A stretch of 58,396 nucleotides of DNA from NCBI GenBank assembly GCA_030698805.1, contig JAUYMA010000008.1, positions 86,266 through 144,661 on the forward strand. Reading direction: 5' to 3'. Positions 24,313 through 32,177 of this stretch are shown piece after piece. The position numbers and the translations under genes were made by a program. Source of the stretch: Nanobdellota archaeon. Its GTDB lineage: Archaea > Nanobdellota > Nanobdellia > Pacearchaeales > GW2011-AR1. Each line of letters starts with the position of its first letter. Within the stretch, counting starts at the first letter, position 1. The notes beneath the pieces were generated by a model. That model saw nothing but the letters and a program-made list of their open reading frames with translations, ran no database searches and was not told the origin of the DNA.

Positions 24313-25962
24313 TTATTCTCCCTTTATTTTTTTTATTAAGTCTGCGAAAGCCGGACGTGCGATAAATACCCCTGCAGTTACTCCAATTATGGTAGTTATC
24401 ATGAATCCCTTGAATAAGCCCGCGCCTGCCCAATAAAGAGGGATTAAGGAGGCGACATTAGTAATATAGGCAGTGATGATCACAAAAAGAGCGATCTTTA
24501 TTTTTTGTTTAACACTAGATGACTGATCCTTCTTCTCAGCCTCATCAAGGATGACTATCTGACTGTCGACCCCTGTACCTATAACTGCTAGAATTCCCGC
24601 AATTGAAGGAAGATCTAAATTCCATTTGATAAAGGAAGCTACTCCCAGGATTATTATCAATTCTGAAAAGGAAGTCAAGAGCAAAGCTGCAGAGGCTTTT
24701 ATTTTTCTATATCTAATAAATATTATCGTCCCAACTAATAGAATCGCAACTGCTCCAGTAATCAAGAGGAGATTGATAAAGTTTTTACCCAATGTGGGAG
24801 AAATAGTATCTAACTTTACTATTTCTAACTTATAAGGCAGACTACCTGTAATTAGGATTGTTTGAAGCTTGTTCATAGATTCCCGAGCTACTTCATAGGC
24901 TTCTTCTCTTGTTACACCTGCGCCTGAACCTTGAATGGATATTTGAGTTGTAACTTGGCCTCTCAAATCCACTCCAATAAGAAGAGAATCCACCTCTTGC
25001 TCATCTACATATAGGTAGATTTTTTCAGAAAGATACTGGCCAGTCTCGTCTACTGATAAGGCTTTAGTTATATCTGCATGTCTCTTTGCGGCATCCTCAG
25101 TTAAATAAACTGTAAATCTGAAATTACAGAAGTGGCTGCCATCTGAGTTTTGATCACAACTTGTTATCATGGCACAACTGGCATCATTTCGACAGACTCT
25201 GCTTATATCCTTTTTTCCTCCTTCAAATACTGTTTTATTAGAAATCTTTGCTTCAAACTTGCCTTGCTGAGAAATTAACTCTTCTAAATCTTTGGGAGTT
25301 GCGCCTGCTATTTCTACCAGCATGAATTTATTGCCCTCTAAGTCGCTAACGCCACTTAACTGTACATCGGATAATCCATATACGTTAAATCGGTTCCTGC
25401 TTATTTGAATGAGTTCATCAAGATTTGCGTCGTTTATTTTCTCGCTTGGCTGGACAAGTGCTCTTGCCCCTCCTCTTAAATCTAGTCCTGTCTGAATATT
25501 AGTTTTTGATACATCCGCGACTATTATTTGAGGCGTCTGATTAGTGAATATTATATGAGAATTTCTGTTTGTACCTATTTCAAATTTTAGAGTTTCATTA
25601 GGATTGAACCTTATTTCCTGTAAAGCATTAAAATAGTCTGCCCTGTTTTCTATCTTATTACCATTTAATGATTTTATTATCTCCCCATTTCTAAGACCTT
25701 GAGAGAAGAAATCGGAATCTTTGTCCAGAGATTTTATTACTACTCCTGATTCAAAAGAATAAAAGATTAATATTGCCGATAGCATCAAAAGACCGAGAAA
25801 TATTAAGACGCCTTTGGCCTTCCCAAATCTATGCAATGCAAAAAGTGCTCCCACTAAGAGTATAAGAAGAACAAGTTTCATAGAGGCATTGATGTTAACT
25901 ATCGTTAAGATCGAAAGAATCAAAGCAATTCCTAAAATCCAGATTCTCCAAGTTAACTTCAT
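24313..25962 (-). CDS. secD: Preprotein translocase subunit SecD
   Basis: 549 residues. TNIQTGLDLRGGARALVQP is the SecD D1 motif, the long periplasm-facing loop (residues about 170-350) follows, IGVDLRGQVTTQISIQG precedes the membrane block, and helix four of that block reads GTGVDSQIVILDEAEK, replacing the bacterial VDANVLIFER motif in the archaeal way. About six membrane segments are at the C-terminus. SecDF uses the ion gradient to help protein export. The secD start overlaps the secF stop by 4 nt; secF is upstream, as usual in archaea. Confidence 0.93.
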   Translation of the reverse strand: MKLTWRIWILGIALILSILTIVNINASMKLVLLILLVGALFALHRFGKAKGVLIFLGLLMLSAILIFYSFESGVVIKSLDKDSDFFSQGLRNGEIIKSLNGNKIENRADYFNALQEIRFNPNETLKFEIGTNRNSHIIFTNQTPQIIVADVSKTNIQTGLDLRGGARALVQPSEKINDANLDELIQISRNRFNVYGLSDVQLSGVSDLEGNKFMLVEIAGATPKDLEELISQQGKFEAKISNKTVFEGGKKDISRVCRNDASCAMITSCDQNSDGSHFCNFRFTVYLTEDAAKRHADITKALSVDETGQYLSEKIYLYVDEQEVDSLLIGVDLRGQVTTQISIQGSGAGVTREEAYEVARESMNKLQTILITGSLPYKLEIVKLDTISPTLGKNFINLLLITGAVAILLVGTIIFIRYRKIKASAALLLTSFSELIIILGVASFIKWNLDLPSIAGILAVIGTGVDSQIVILDEAEKKDQSSSVKQKIKIALFVIITAYITNVASLIPLYWAGAGLFKGFMITTIIGVTAGVFIARPAFADLIKKIKGE

Positions 25963-26846
25963 TTCTTTTTAGCCTCCATATGCCATTTTAATAAAGAAGC
26001 GTTTGAAATCCAAGTATTGAAAATATCAAATCCTAGGCCGATTAACAAAATGGTAAAGATTTGTCTTAATGCGCCTGAAAAGTTATAAATTAAGATTAAA
26101 GAGACCGCTATGGCTGCTATGGAGGTCAGAGTCATAGTCATTCCTGTTTTGAATGCATCGTATATTCTTTGATTTACGCTCCCTCCTGCTGTCTTTCTGA
26201 TCAGGCGAGTAGTGAGGAGGATGTCCGTATCTACTGAATATCCTATTAACATTAAGAATGCAATTATGCCTGCGCTTGAAAGCTGAATGCCCAATAGATT
26301 AACCACTGCTATCGTCATTACTATATCTGCAAAGGCGGCTAAAACTACTATAAAGCTAGGTACGAAATCTCTGAATATCGCAAAAACAACTATGGCCATA
26401 AGAATAAACGATAAAATCAAGGCGTACTTTAGCTGCGCATAAAATCCTGAAGACAAACTCGCTCCAGAAAATTCAATAGAAGAATTTTCATCTGTAAGAG
26501 CGTATCCCAACGAAGTTTCCAATGCAGGTTTAATCTTATCTACTTCTGCTTTTGTTGTAAGCGAGAATCCGCTGCTCTTTCCTGTAAGGATGTCCGATAT
26601 TTCCCTAACTCTTAAATCTGGAAATTCTGTCTTAAGATCTGCTTGAATTTTCTTTAAATCTGCATCCTCTCCAAAAACAGTGATAGTTGTGCCTCCAGTA
26701 AGAGTCACATCTTTTGAAATTATATCTCCCGTCTTTTGAGTAAAATTATATAAATAAAAAATTGAGAAAATTAGGGCAATTATAGGCAAGATCAATGCAA
26801 TTTTATATACCTTGTCATACCAATTCTTTGTATTTTGGAGTTCCAT
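25959..26846 (-). CDS. secF: Preprotein translocase subunit SecF
   Basis: 295 residues. An N-terminal membrane helix is followed by DVTLTGGTTITVFGED (the SecF GGT motif) and the conserved membrane block with YSVDTDILLTTRLIRKT (VDTDIL motif, archaeal type). Six membrane segments. A TATA-like CTTTTAAATTT at 26868-26878 lies about 26 nt upstream of its ATG, so secF opens the secF-secD-(YdjM-like) unit. Confidence 0.93.
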   Translation of the reverse strand: MELQNTKNWYDKVYKIALILPIIALIFSIFYLYNFTQKTGDIISKDVTLTGGTTITVFGEDADLKKIQADLKTEFPDLRVREISDILTGKSSGFSLTTKAEVDKIKPALETSLGYALTDENSSIEFSGASLSSGFYAQLKYALILSFILMAIVVFAIFRDFVPSFIVVLAAFADIVMTIAVVNLLGIQLSSAGIIAFLMLIGYSVDTDILLTTRLIRKTAGGSVNQRIYDAFKTGMTMTLTSIAAIAVSLILIYNFSGALRQIFTILLIGLGFDIFNTWISNASLLKWHMEAKKK

Positions 26847-26893
26847 CTGATTATGACAATAATGGGGGACTTTTAAATTTAATGTTAGGATGT

Positions 26894-27307
26894 TTATGCA
26901 GAAGAGTTTACAAATTCTTGTAGTAAGTCTATTGATTTCTCAGCCATCTTAATTGGAACAAACAAATGGTCATGATAATAACCTGAAATTACATTTACAC
27001 TTATTCCCTCCTTAGCTAACTTATTAGTTATTGCTGCTAATAGCCCTACTGCAGAAAGATCTGAATGAACTTGCAAAGTTATCATTTTCCAGACTTGAGA
27101 ATATGATAAAGTGTTGGAATCTGCCTTTTCTTTTTCTATGATTATCGTAATCCCTTCCGCTTCTTTAAATGTTAGTAATGCCTCAAGATGCAATTTACCA
27201 ATGTGTTCTTGGGAAATTGTGCAGAAAACAAATTCTTTTTCAATTAGCCTAGGATTCATCTCCTTCAGCAATTTATTTAGGTCCTTTATTCCCATAGACT
27301 CTAGCAT
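26894..27307 (-). CDS. ACT-domain protein
   Basis: 137 residues from ATG 27307. The body reads EGITIIIEKEKADSNTLSYS then WKMITLQVHSDLSAVGLLAA and ISVNVISGYYHDHLFVP, an ACT regulatory repeat pattern (a small alpha/beta domain that binds amino acids). No catalytic domain is attached. A TTG at 27313 abuts the tRNA-Gly gene and could be an alternative start, so the protein may share the tRNA transcript. Probable role: amino-acid sensing; target unknown. Confidence 0.75.
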   Translation of the reverse strand: MLESMGIKDLNKLLKEMNPRLIEKEFVFCTISQEHIGKLHLEALLTFKEAEGITIIIEKEKADSNTLSYSQVWKMITLQVHSDLSAVGLLAAITNKLAKEGISVNVISGYYHDHLFVPIKMAEKSIDLLQEFVNSSA

Positions 27308-27313
27308 GTTCAA

Positions 27314-27416
27314 TGCGCGATACGGGAATCGAACCCGTGTCCGCTGGTCTTTTCAAATAGCTGCCTAAGCAGATTACTCATGGAAACCAGCTATTCTGCC
27401 ATTTAACTAATCGCGC
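27314..27416 (-). tRNA. tRNA-Gly(TCC) with a 32-nt intron
   Basis: Acceptor GCGCGAT pairs with ATCGCGC (7 bp), T arm ACGGG-TTCGATT-CCCGT, anticodon stem GCTGG/CCAGC, loop TT-TCC-A, discriminator A. Intron at 27349-27380 between nucleotides 37 and 38, the canonical archaeal site; it holds a CTGC/GCAG hairpin. The 5' end resembles other tRNA-Gly genes. A TTTTTAA run about 26-30 nt upstream is a likely promoter. Reading registers giving Trp(CCA) or Met(CAT) were considered; the Gly register gives the best stems. Confidence 0.8.
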
Positions 27417-27455
27417 TTGATAAATGAACTTCTAGATAGATTAAAAAGCTTTTGC

Positions 27456-27773
27456 TTAGTTTCTCCTATGGCTATAAAGAGTTCTGCGCTTTTGTGGCAA
27501 AAGATAGGTTCTTGAGTCTTCTCTTCCGTGACTAGTTGAGAAGATACTCTGCTTGGGAATAAGTCTTTCCTGTTCGGATTTGTATCCTCTCAAAGATCTT
27601 AATTTTTCAAAGTTATTAATTGGGAATTCATTCTCGCCTTTATTATCTGGATTCTCTACAGAACTAATGTATTGAGGCGAGGAGAATAATCTCATCCTTA
27701 AATCCCTGACTAGAGAAATATCTCGAGTTGCAATTGCTCCTGCAACAATTATGCTGGTCAATATATTTTTCAT
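27456..27773 (-). CDS. Orphan small protein with hydrophobic N-terminus
   Basis: 105 codons between two tRNA genes. The start MKNILTSIIVAGAIATRDIS has a hydrophobic stretch that could be a signal or membrane segment, then a basic, arginine- and serine-rich tail without clear structure. A TATATTA-like element at about 27790-27799 lies 22-26 nt upstream of the ATG. No family is recognised and codon use looks unremarkable, so it may be real or a by-product of the tRNA spacer. Confidence 0.4.
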   Translation of the reverse strand: MKNILTSIIVAGAIATRDISLVRDLRMRLFSSPQYISSVENPDNKGENEFPINNFEKLRSLRGYKSEQERLIPKQSIFSTSHGREDSRTYLLPQKRRTLYSHRRN

Positions 27774-27800
27774 TTTACTCAGTTGTTTGCTAATATAAAG

Positions 27801-27876
27801 CGCACCTGCCAGGATTTGAACCTGGGACCTACGCCTTAGGAGGGAGTCGCTCTAATCCGAGCTGAGCTACAGGTGC
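27801..27876 (-). tRNA. tRNA-Arg(CCT)
   Basis: Acceptor GCACCTG/CAGGTGC, D stem GCTC/GAGC, T arm CCAGG-TTCAAAT-CCTGG, discriminator G. Anticodon loop CT-CCT-AA, anticodon CCT. The anticodon stem ACTCC/GGCGT has one T-C mismatch at position 29-41. A promoter-like AATTTTAAAAC at 27899-27909 is placed about 26 nt upstream. Confidence 0.88.
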
Positions 27877-27972
27877 TTATTTTTACGAGAGAATGAATTG
27901 TTTTAAAATTATCTATCCGCTTAGAATTGCTGAATTCTACATTGAAGAAAATGCGGGGAAGAGGATTCTAAC

Positions 27973-28953
27973 TTAGGGGTTCAAAGCTCTTCTCATCCTC
28001 TTTAGTTTGTATAAATTGGAAGAGCCTATCTCATCCATCCATTTCTTTAATTGTTTGCTACCCTTGAGCTTTATTTGATTATTTGATCTCTCAAACGAAA
28101 CCCTAAATCCCTGACTGACAAGTAAAGAATAGAGTTGCCCTATTAAAATAGGTGCCTTCATATGTATGGATATACAAGGATAAACAGGTATCCCTTTGCG
28201 GTTTTTCTCAAGATAAAATGAACCATCTGTATCAAATATTCCTCTAATAACATACATTACCTTATTATAATCTAATGAATAAATTTGGTCCGCAATTTTC
28301 AAGTTATTTTTTAAACCTGCGGGAAATTTAAGTTCCTCATTTAAAAATTTGAAAAACCATTTATGCCTGAATACGAATTCAATCGTATTATTATCCTTCC
28401 TTTCTGTGAGATATCCTTTTCTTGAAACTAAGTTCTGAATATTTTTTCGATGATATAAAATAAATTGCTTATCTAATTTTAAATTACCGCATAACCCTAT
28501 TAACCATTTTCCATTTTTACTAGAGAGACTATTAAGCCACCCATCTCCAAGAAGCGCACCATATATCTCAAGAAAAACATTATCTTCAATGTCTATTTTC
28601 AATTGTTTTTGAATTAAATCTTTAGTGTGTGCTCCATTTTTCCCGCCTAAAGATTGAATCTCTTTCACTGAAGCGGCACCGTATTTTTTTAAAATTATTT
28701 CATATCCTTTCTTGCCACCTTGAATTTGTCCCCAATAATCTTCCTTTTTTTCAACAACTTTAATATCTCCAACTAAAAATTTGGCAAACACCTCATGGGG
28801 GATGCACCTCTCTTTAATATAAAACCATCCTTCCAATGTCTTTTTTTTAACTCCGACTTTGCCCGCTAGCTCCAAAAGAGTACTGCAGTTATATTCTTTC
28901 TTGAGAATTTGAAGCAGTTTCTTCTTAGAATCGGGCGATAGAAGTATTTTCAT
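27973..28953 (-). CDS. Free-standing LAGLIDADG-type homing endonuclease
   Basis: 326 residues. An N-terminal HTH-like segment (TLLELAGKVGVKKKTLEGWF) precedes two LAGLIDADG motifs: LEIYGALLGDGWLNS near residues 128-142 and YVIRGIFDTDGSFYLE near 234-249, the two-motif monomeric form. Both acidic metal-binding residues (D137 and D243 by position) are in place. It is not inside an intron or intein here but sits between tRNA-Arg and tRNA-Leu, with its own TATA box at about 28971-28985. Such enzymes cut specific DNA sites and spread introns or themselves; the target is unknown. Confidence 0.87.
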   Translation of the reverse strand: MKILLSPDSKKKLLQILKKEYNCSTLLELAGKVGVKKKTLEGWFYIKERCIPHEVFAKFLVGDIKVVEKKEDYWGQIQGGKKGYEIILKKYGAASVKEIQSLGGKNGAHTKDLIQKQLKIDIEDNVFLEIYGALLGDGWLNSLSSKNGKWLIGLCGNLKLDKQFILYHRKNIQNLVSRKGYLTERKDNNTIEFVFRHKWFFKFLNEELKFPAGLKNNLKIADQIYSLDYNKVMYVIRGIFDTDGSFYLEKNRKGIPVYPCISIHMKAPILIGQLYSLLVSQGFRVSFERSNNQIKLKGSKQLKKWMDEIGSSNLYKLKRMRRALNP

Positions 28954-29059
28954 ATTAATAAAAAGATATTTCTATATTTATATATCTTATGTTTAGTGGC
29001 TGTAGAGGTTATTGTGCTAAAGATAATCTTTAAAATGCTTTCTATACAAGACTATATAT

Positions 29060-29143
29060 GCGGGGATGCCGGAGTGGTCAAACGGGATGCGCTCAAGACG
29101 CATTGGCTCAGTGCCTTCGGAGGTTCGAATCCTCCTTCCCGCA
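29060..29143 (+). tRNA. tRNA-Leu(CAA)
   Basis: Acceptor GCGGGGA/TTCCCGC, T arm GGAGG-TTCGAAT-CCTCC, anticodon loop CT-CAA-GA between stems ATGCG/CGCAT, long variable arm (TGGCTCAGTGCC) typical of tRNA-Leu, discriminator A. CTTTAAAATG at 29028-29036 is a likely TATA box. Confidence 0.9.
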
Positions 29144-29151
29144 TATTTTTT

Positions 29152-29544
29152 CTATAATGAAGAAATCTGAGAATCTCCGGGCTCTATCCTATAACTATCT
29201 TCCTCAAAATGCTGCGAACTAAATTCTATGATTTCTCCTTCCTCTAACGCAATTAACCTATGTATCCTCCCTGGCCAGATATGAATAGTGTCTCCGGGGG
29301 AAATTTCCTTCTCGATTATTTTCTTATTATTATAATCTTCTAAAGAATCATAGAGAATCATCTTAAACTTGCCCTTCAAAACGTAAAAAGTCTCATCTTT
29401 TATTTTATGATAATGCAAACTGAATTTTTTACCTGCATAAAAATGAAGTATTTTACCGCAGTATTTTTCGTTATTAACTATCCAAGATTCATAACCCCAA
29501 CCTTTTTTGTGGATTTCTGGTTTAGCAATGATATTATCTTCCAT
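29152..29544 (-). CDS. Cupin, mannose-6-phosphate-isomerase-like
   Basis: 130 residues, one cupin barrel: LHYHKIKDETFYVLKGKFKM (HxH...E metal motif) and the second motif GDTIHIWPGRIHRLIALEEG (G-x5-P-G-x-xH). GWGYESWIVNNEKYCGKILH is like the start of type II phosphomannose isomerase/GMP C-terminal domains. It overlaps the end of the RfaE1-like gene by 11 nt and is translated after it, so the two act together: it may isomerise a sugar phosphate used by the kinase, here a heptose or mannose phosphate. Confidence 0.82.
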   Translation of the reverse strand: MEDNIIAKPEIHKKGWGYESWIVNNEKYCGKILHFYAGKKFSLHYHKIKDETFYVLKGKFKMILYDSLEDYNNKKIIEKEISPGDTIHIWPGRIHRLIALEEGEIIEFSSQHFEEDSYRIEPGDSQISSL

Positions 29545-30532
29545 CTCTTTCTTGAGTTATTCTTTTAATTAATTCCTCGCGGGTAACCGCGGCAGTACCT
29601 GCTTTTTCTACAGCTATACCTGCCGCATAATTAGCGATTGTGGCTGCTTCTACAATATTTGCTCCTGAAATAAGGCTGAGAAGCAGGGCTGCAGCAGTTG
29701 TATCTCCTGCCCCTGAAACATCCACTACTTCCCTAGCTGAAGTGAGTAGATTATGGTATCCTCCATCGTAGGTAATGATGCCCTCTTTTCCACAAGTGAT
29801 AGCGGCATATTTGCTCCCCATCTTTTTCTTAAGGGCCTGGACAAGTGTTTCCTTATCCATTTCTGATTCGCCCATAATTAATTTTGCTTCGTCTAAATTA
29901 GGTTTTACAAGCGTGGCCCCATGGAATTTATTTGCTTCCGATGCATTTTTAGACTTTGGGTCAACTAAAGTAAAAATACCTCTCTGATTTGCCCAGCTTA
30001 TCACTTTTTGAGGAAGGGCTGCCCTGAGAACTCTCTTATTATAGTCTGGAATAAGAATCCCATCATAATTTCCTTTTGAGATAAACGTTTCATAAAGGAA
30101 ACTTTCGTCTTTTTGGGAGATGGGGGTGAGATCTTGCTCTCCATAATCCAAACGCATGAGGGGGTGATTAAATCTTTTTCCCATTACCCTAGTCTTTTTT
30201 ATAGTTTCCCCACTTTTAGCTGAGATTAGGATTATTTCAGCTTCTCTACAGAGTCGCTTTATAGTTTCGCCAGATTCGTCTTCTCCAATAAGACCATATA
30301 GATATATTTCGCCCCCTAAAGATTTTATATTCCTTGCTTGATTAGCCGCCCCTCCTAACCTAAAATCTTCCTGATCTTTATCGATAGTTAAACAAAGGGC
30401 ATCTGCTTCAGGATTGCCCCTCGGAGAGCCATAGATATAATGATCTAGAATAATGTCCCCTAGGACTGCTACTTTTTTATTCCCGAATCGGTTTATTATC
30501 TCAATTAGTTTGTTGAAATCTGTGTTTTCCAT
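29534..30532 (-). CDS. rfaE1: RfaE1-type D-glycero-D-manno-heptose 7-phosphate kinase (PfkB family)
   Basis: 332 residues. VAVLGDIILDHYIYGSPRGN and FRLGGAANQARNIKSLGG are the PfkB/RfaE N-terminal motifs, MRLDYGEQD and ILIPDYNKRVLRAAL follow the RfaE1 pattern, VDPKSKNA sits before the GATLVKPNLDEAKLIMGES strand, and VDVSGAGDTTAAALLLSLISG is the PfkB catalytic signature with the catalytic aspartate. The adenylyltransferase half of bifunctional HldE is absent; a stand-alone RfaE2-like gene lies at the left edge. The upstream TATA region also serves divergent 5S rRNA on the other strand. Product: heptose 1,7-bisphosphate. Confidence 0.88.
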   Translation of the reverse strand: MENTDFNKLIEIINRFGNKKVAVLGDIILDHYIYGSPRGNPEADALCLTIDKDQEDFRLGGAANQARNIKSLGGEIYLYGLIGEDESGETIKRLCREAEIILISAKSGETIKKTRVMGKRFNHPLMRLDYGEQDLTPISQKDESFLYETFISKGNYDGILIPDYNKRVLRAALPQKVISWANQRGIFTLVDPKSKNASEANKFHGATLVKPNLDEAKLIMGESEMDKETLVQALKKKMGSKYAAITCGKEGIITYDGGYHNLLTSAREVVDVSGAGDTTAAALLLSLISGANIVEAATIANYAAGIAVEKAGTAAVTREELIKRITQERDGR

Positions 30533-30555
30533 TCTAGGAAGGTATGCACGAAAGC

Positions 30556-30563
30556 TTTTTAAA
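30556..30563 (+). promoter_or_regulatory. TATA box of the 5S rRNA gene
   Basis: TTTTTAAA centred about 26 nt before 30586, matching the folded 5' end of the 5S rRNA. Confidence 0.6.
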
Positions 30564-30585
30564 CTCTTTTTTCATAGCTTTTCTG

Positions 30586-30697
30586 AAGACGGCCATAGTA
30601 ACTGGGTAATACCTGTTCCCATTCCGAACACAGAAGTCAAGCTGGTTACGTCGTGAGCGTTAGTCTCCCACAAGAGGCGAAATTCCGATGCTGTCTT
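30586..30697 (+). rRNA. rrf: 5S rRNA (stand-alone)
   Basis: Ends pair as AAGACGGC with GCTGTCTT (one G-T wobble), and the interior carries the universal 5S core CCTGTTCCCATTCCGAACAC and later GGCGAAATTCCGATGC. About 112 nt, slightly short for archaea, so the exact ends may be a base or two wider. It is not next to 16S or 23S genes in this window, which fits unlinked rRNA genes in some DPANN archaea. Confidence 0.9.
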
Positions 30698-30716
30698 CTT
30701 ATTTTTCTTAAATATA

Positions 30717-30724
30717 TTTTTATA
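30717..30724 (+). promoter_or_regulatory. TATA box of rnp4
   Basis: TTTTTATA with centre about 26 nt before ATG 30746. It confirms the start at 30746 instead of an in-frame ATG within the 5S region at 30653. Confidence 0.6.
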
Positions 30725-30745
30725 GGCTACTTTTCTTTAATTGTC

Positions 30746-31021
30746 ATGCGGCGAGATATCAATAAAAGACAGGCTATGGAAGAGATTAACGAATTTTTCA
30801 AGCAAGAAGAATTCACTTCTGAAAATATGAAGAAAATAAAGAGAATGGCTATGAAATATAAAATTCGTTTAGGCGAATATCGCAGGATGTTCTGCAAGAA
30901 GTGCTTATCTAAATTGAAAGGGAAAACAACTATTCGTAAAGGATATAAAAACATCAAGTGCAGGGTGTGCGGTGCAACAAACAGGCAAAGAATAAATTTA
31001 AATAAATACTTACTGACTTAA
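30746..31021 (+). CDS. rnp4: RNase P protein component 4 (Rpr2/Rpp21-like)
   Basis: 91 residues. Helical N-terminus with KKIKRMAMKYKIRLGEYRRM, then a zinc ribbon with C50, C53, C72 and C75 (MFCKKCLSKLKGKTTIRKGY then KCRVCGATNRQRI). This order is that of archaeal Rpr2/Rpp21, which with Rnp1-3 supports the RNase P RNA in pre-tRNA 5' processing. The rnp3 gene lies two genes on, with pyrH between them. Confidence 0.88.
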   Translation: MRRDINKRQAMEEINEFFKQEEFTSENMKKIKRMAMKYKIRLGEYRRMFCKKCLSKLKGKTTIRKGYKNIKCRVCGATNRQRINLNKYLLT

Positions 31022-31026
31022 TTGTG

Positions 31027-31719
31027 ATGGCTTCAAAAAAGGTGATAGTGATAAGCCTGGGAGGATCGTTAATTGTCCCAGAAAAAATAGACTTTATATT
31101 TCTAGATAAACTTAAGAAAACTCTTGAAAAATATTATAAAAAATACAAATTTGTGATTATCTGCGGCGGGGGGAGCATTGCGAGAAAATATATTGAAGCA
31201 TTAAAACATGAAAATAAAATTGAAAAAGAACTCTCTCTTGCTGGAATAAGGGCCACGCGAATGAATGCCCTATTCTTAATGCAATTCTTCGGCAAGGAAG
31301 CAAATGAGGTTCTGCCAATGGATATGAAGGAAGTAGAATCAAATTTACATAAGAACAATGCAGTAATTTGTGGAGCATTAAGATATGAAGATAAATCCAC
31401 ATCCGACAGCACTGCTGCGAAACTAGCTAACCATTTTAAGAGTGAATTTATTAATATGACGAATGTTGAGGGATTATACAACTCCAATCCAGTGATTCAT
31501 AAAGATGCCAAGTTTATCCCCCTTATAAGCTGGAAATCATTTGAAAAGAGAGCTAATGGGATAAAGCACAAGCCTGGTCAGCATTTTGTTCTAGATCAAC
31601 ATGCATCCACTTTAATAAGAAAGCATAAGATAAAGACTTACATAATTGGTAAGAACTTAAAAAATCTCCAAGGAATTCTTGATAACAAGTCATTTAAAGG
31701 CACAATTATCCAAGGGTAG
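31027..31719 (+). CDS. pyrH: Archaeal UMP kinase (PyrH)
   Basis: 230 residues from ATG 31027 (a GTG directly before it is an alternative). KVIVISLGGSLIVPEKIDF and FVIICGGGSIARKYIEAL are the amino-acid-kinase-fold phosphate loops; SDSTAAKLANHFKSEF and MTNVEGLYNSNP give the nucleotide-binding part, in the short archaeal form of about 230 residues. It makes UDP from UMP. It lies 5 nt after rnp4 and 1 nt before rnp3, so it belongs to one operon with RNase P proteins and, probably, pheST. Confidence 0.9.
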   Translation: MASKKVIVISLGGSLIVPEKIDFIFLDKLKKTLEKYYKKYKFVIICGGGSIARKYIEALKHENKIEKELSLAGIRATRMNALFLMQFFGKEANEVLPMDMKEVESNLHKNNAVICGALRYEDKSTSDSTAAKLANHFKSEFINMTNVEGLYNSNPVIHKDAKFIPLISWKSFEKRANGIKHKPGQHFVLDQHASTLIRKHKIKTYIIGKNLKNLQGILDNKSFKGTIIQG

Positions 31720-31720
31720 T

Positions 31721-32155
31721 ATGATTGAAACTAAAAGTATCGAACTAGCAAAACAGTTAATAAAGAAGGAGAGAAAGCCAGTTATTATTAAGGCACAGGA
31801 TGATAATTTTAATAGAAAATTACTGGAATATGGGAATTTTGACATACTTCTTTCCATAGAGAATGGGGAAAGAAGAAGAAATTTAAGGCAGATAGATTCG
31901 GGATTTAATCATGTACTTGCCGCCATTGCTCAAAAGAAGGGAGTAAAAATTGGGATTGATGTCTCCGAGATAGCTAGATTGGAAGATGAAGAGAAAGCTG
32001 AAAGGATAGCGAGGATAATGCAGAATGTCAAAATCTGCAGAAAATTCAATGTCTCGCTTTGTGCTATAAACTATAAAGATAAAAAAGGAGCATTTAGTTT
32101 TATTTTGTCTCTTGGGGCTTCGACTAAACAAGCTAAAGAATCAATATCTTTTTAA
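31721..32155 (+). CDS. rnp3: RNase P protein component 3 (Rpp30-like), short form
   Basis: 144 residues from ATG 31721, 1 nt after pyrH. IDSGFNHVLAAIAQKKGVKI and RIARIMQNVKICRKFNVSLC match the Rpp30 DSGLNHVLA and (M)RN-K-(C/V)-(N/R)KY motifs. Usual archaeal Rnp3 has about 205-230 residues and a TIM-like barrel; here roughly the first 60 residues of that fold are missing and no upstream extension without stops carries them. Either the DPANN version is genuinely short or the N-terminal part is lost. Role: RNA-binding support of RNase P. Confidence 0.82.
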   Translation: MIETKSIELAKQLIKKERKPVIIKAQDDNFNRKLLEYGNFDILLSIENGERRRNLRQIDSGFNHVLAAIAQKKGVKIGIDVSEIARLEDEEKAERIARIMQNVKICRKFNVSLCAINYKDKKGAFSFILSLGASTKQAKESISF

Positions 32156-32177
32156 TGTCCTTAATCATAGATTTAAC

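Noticed and set aside
27314..27416. tRNA-Trp or tRNA-Met reading of the intron-bearing tRNA
   Set aside because: These need weaker D stems or a C at position 33; the Gly(TCC) register has a good D stem, 4-nt variable loop, T33 and A37.
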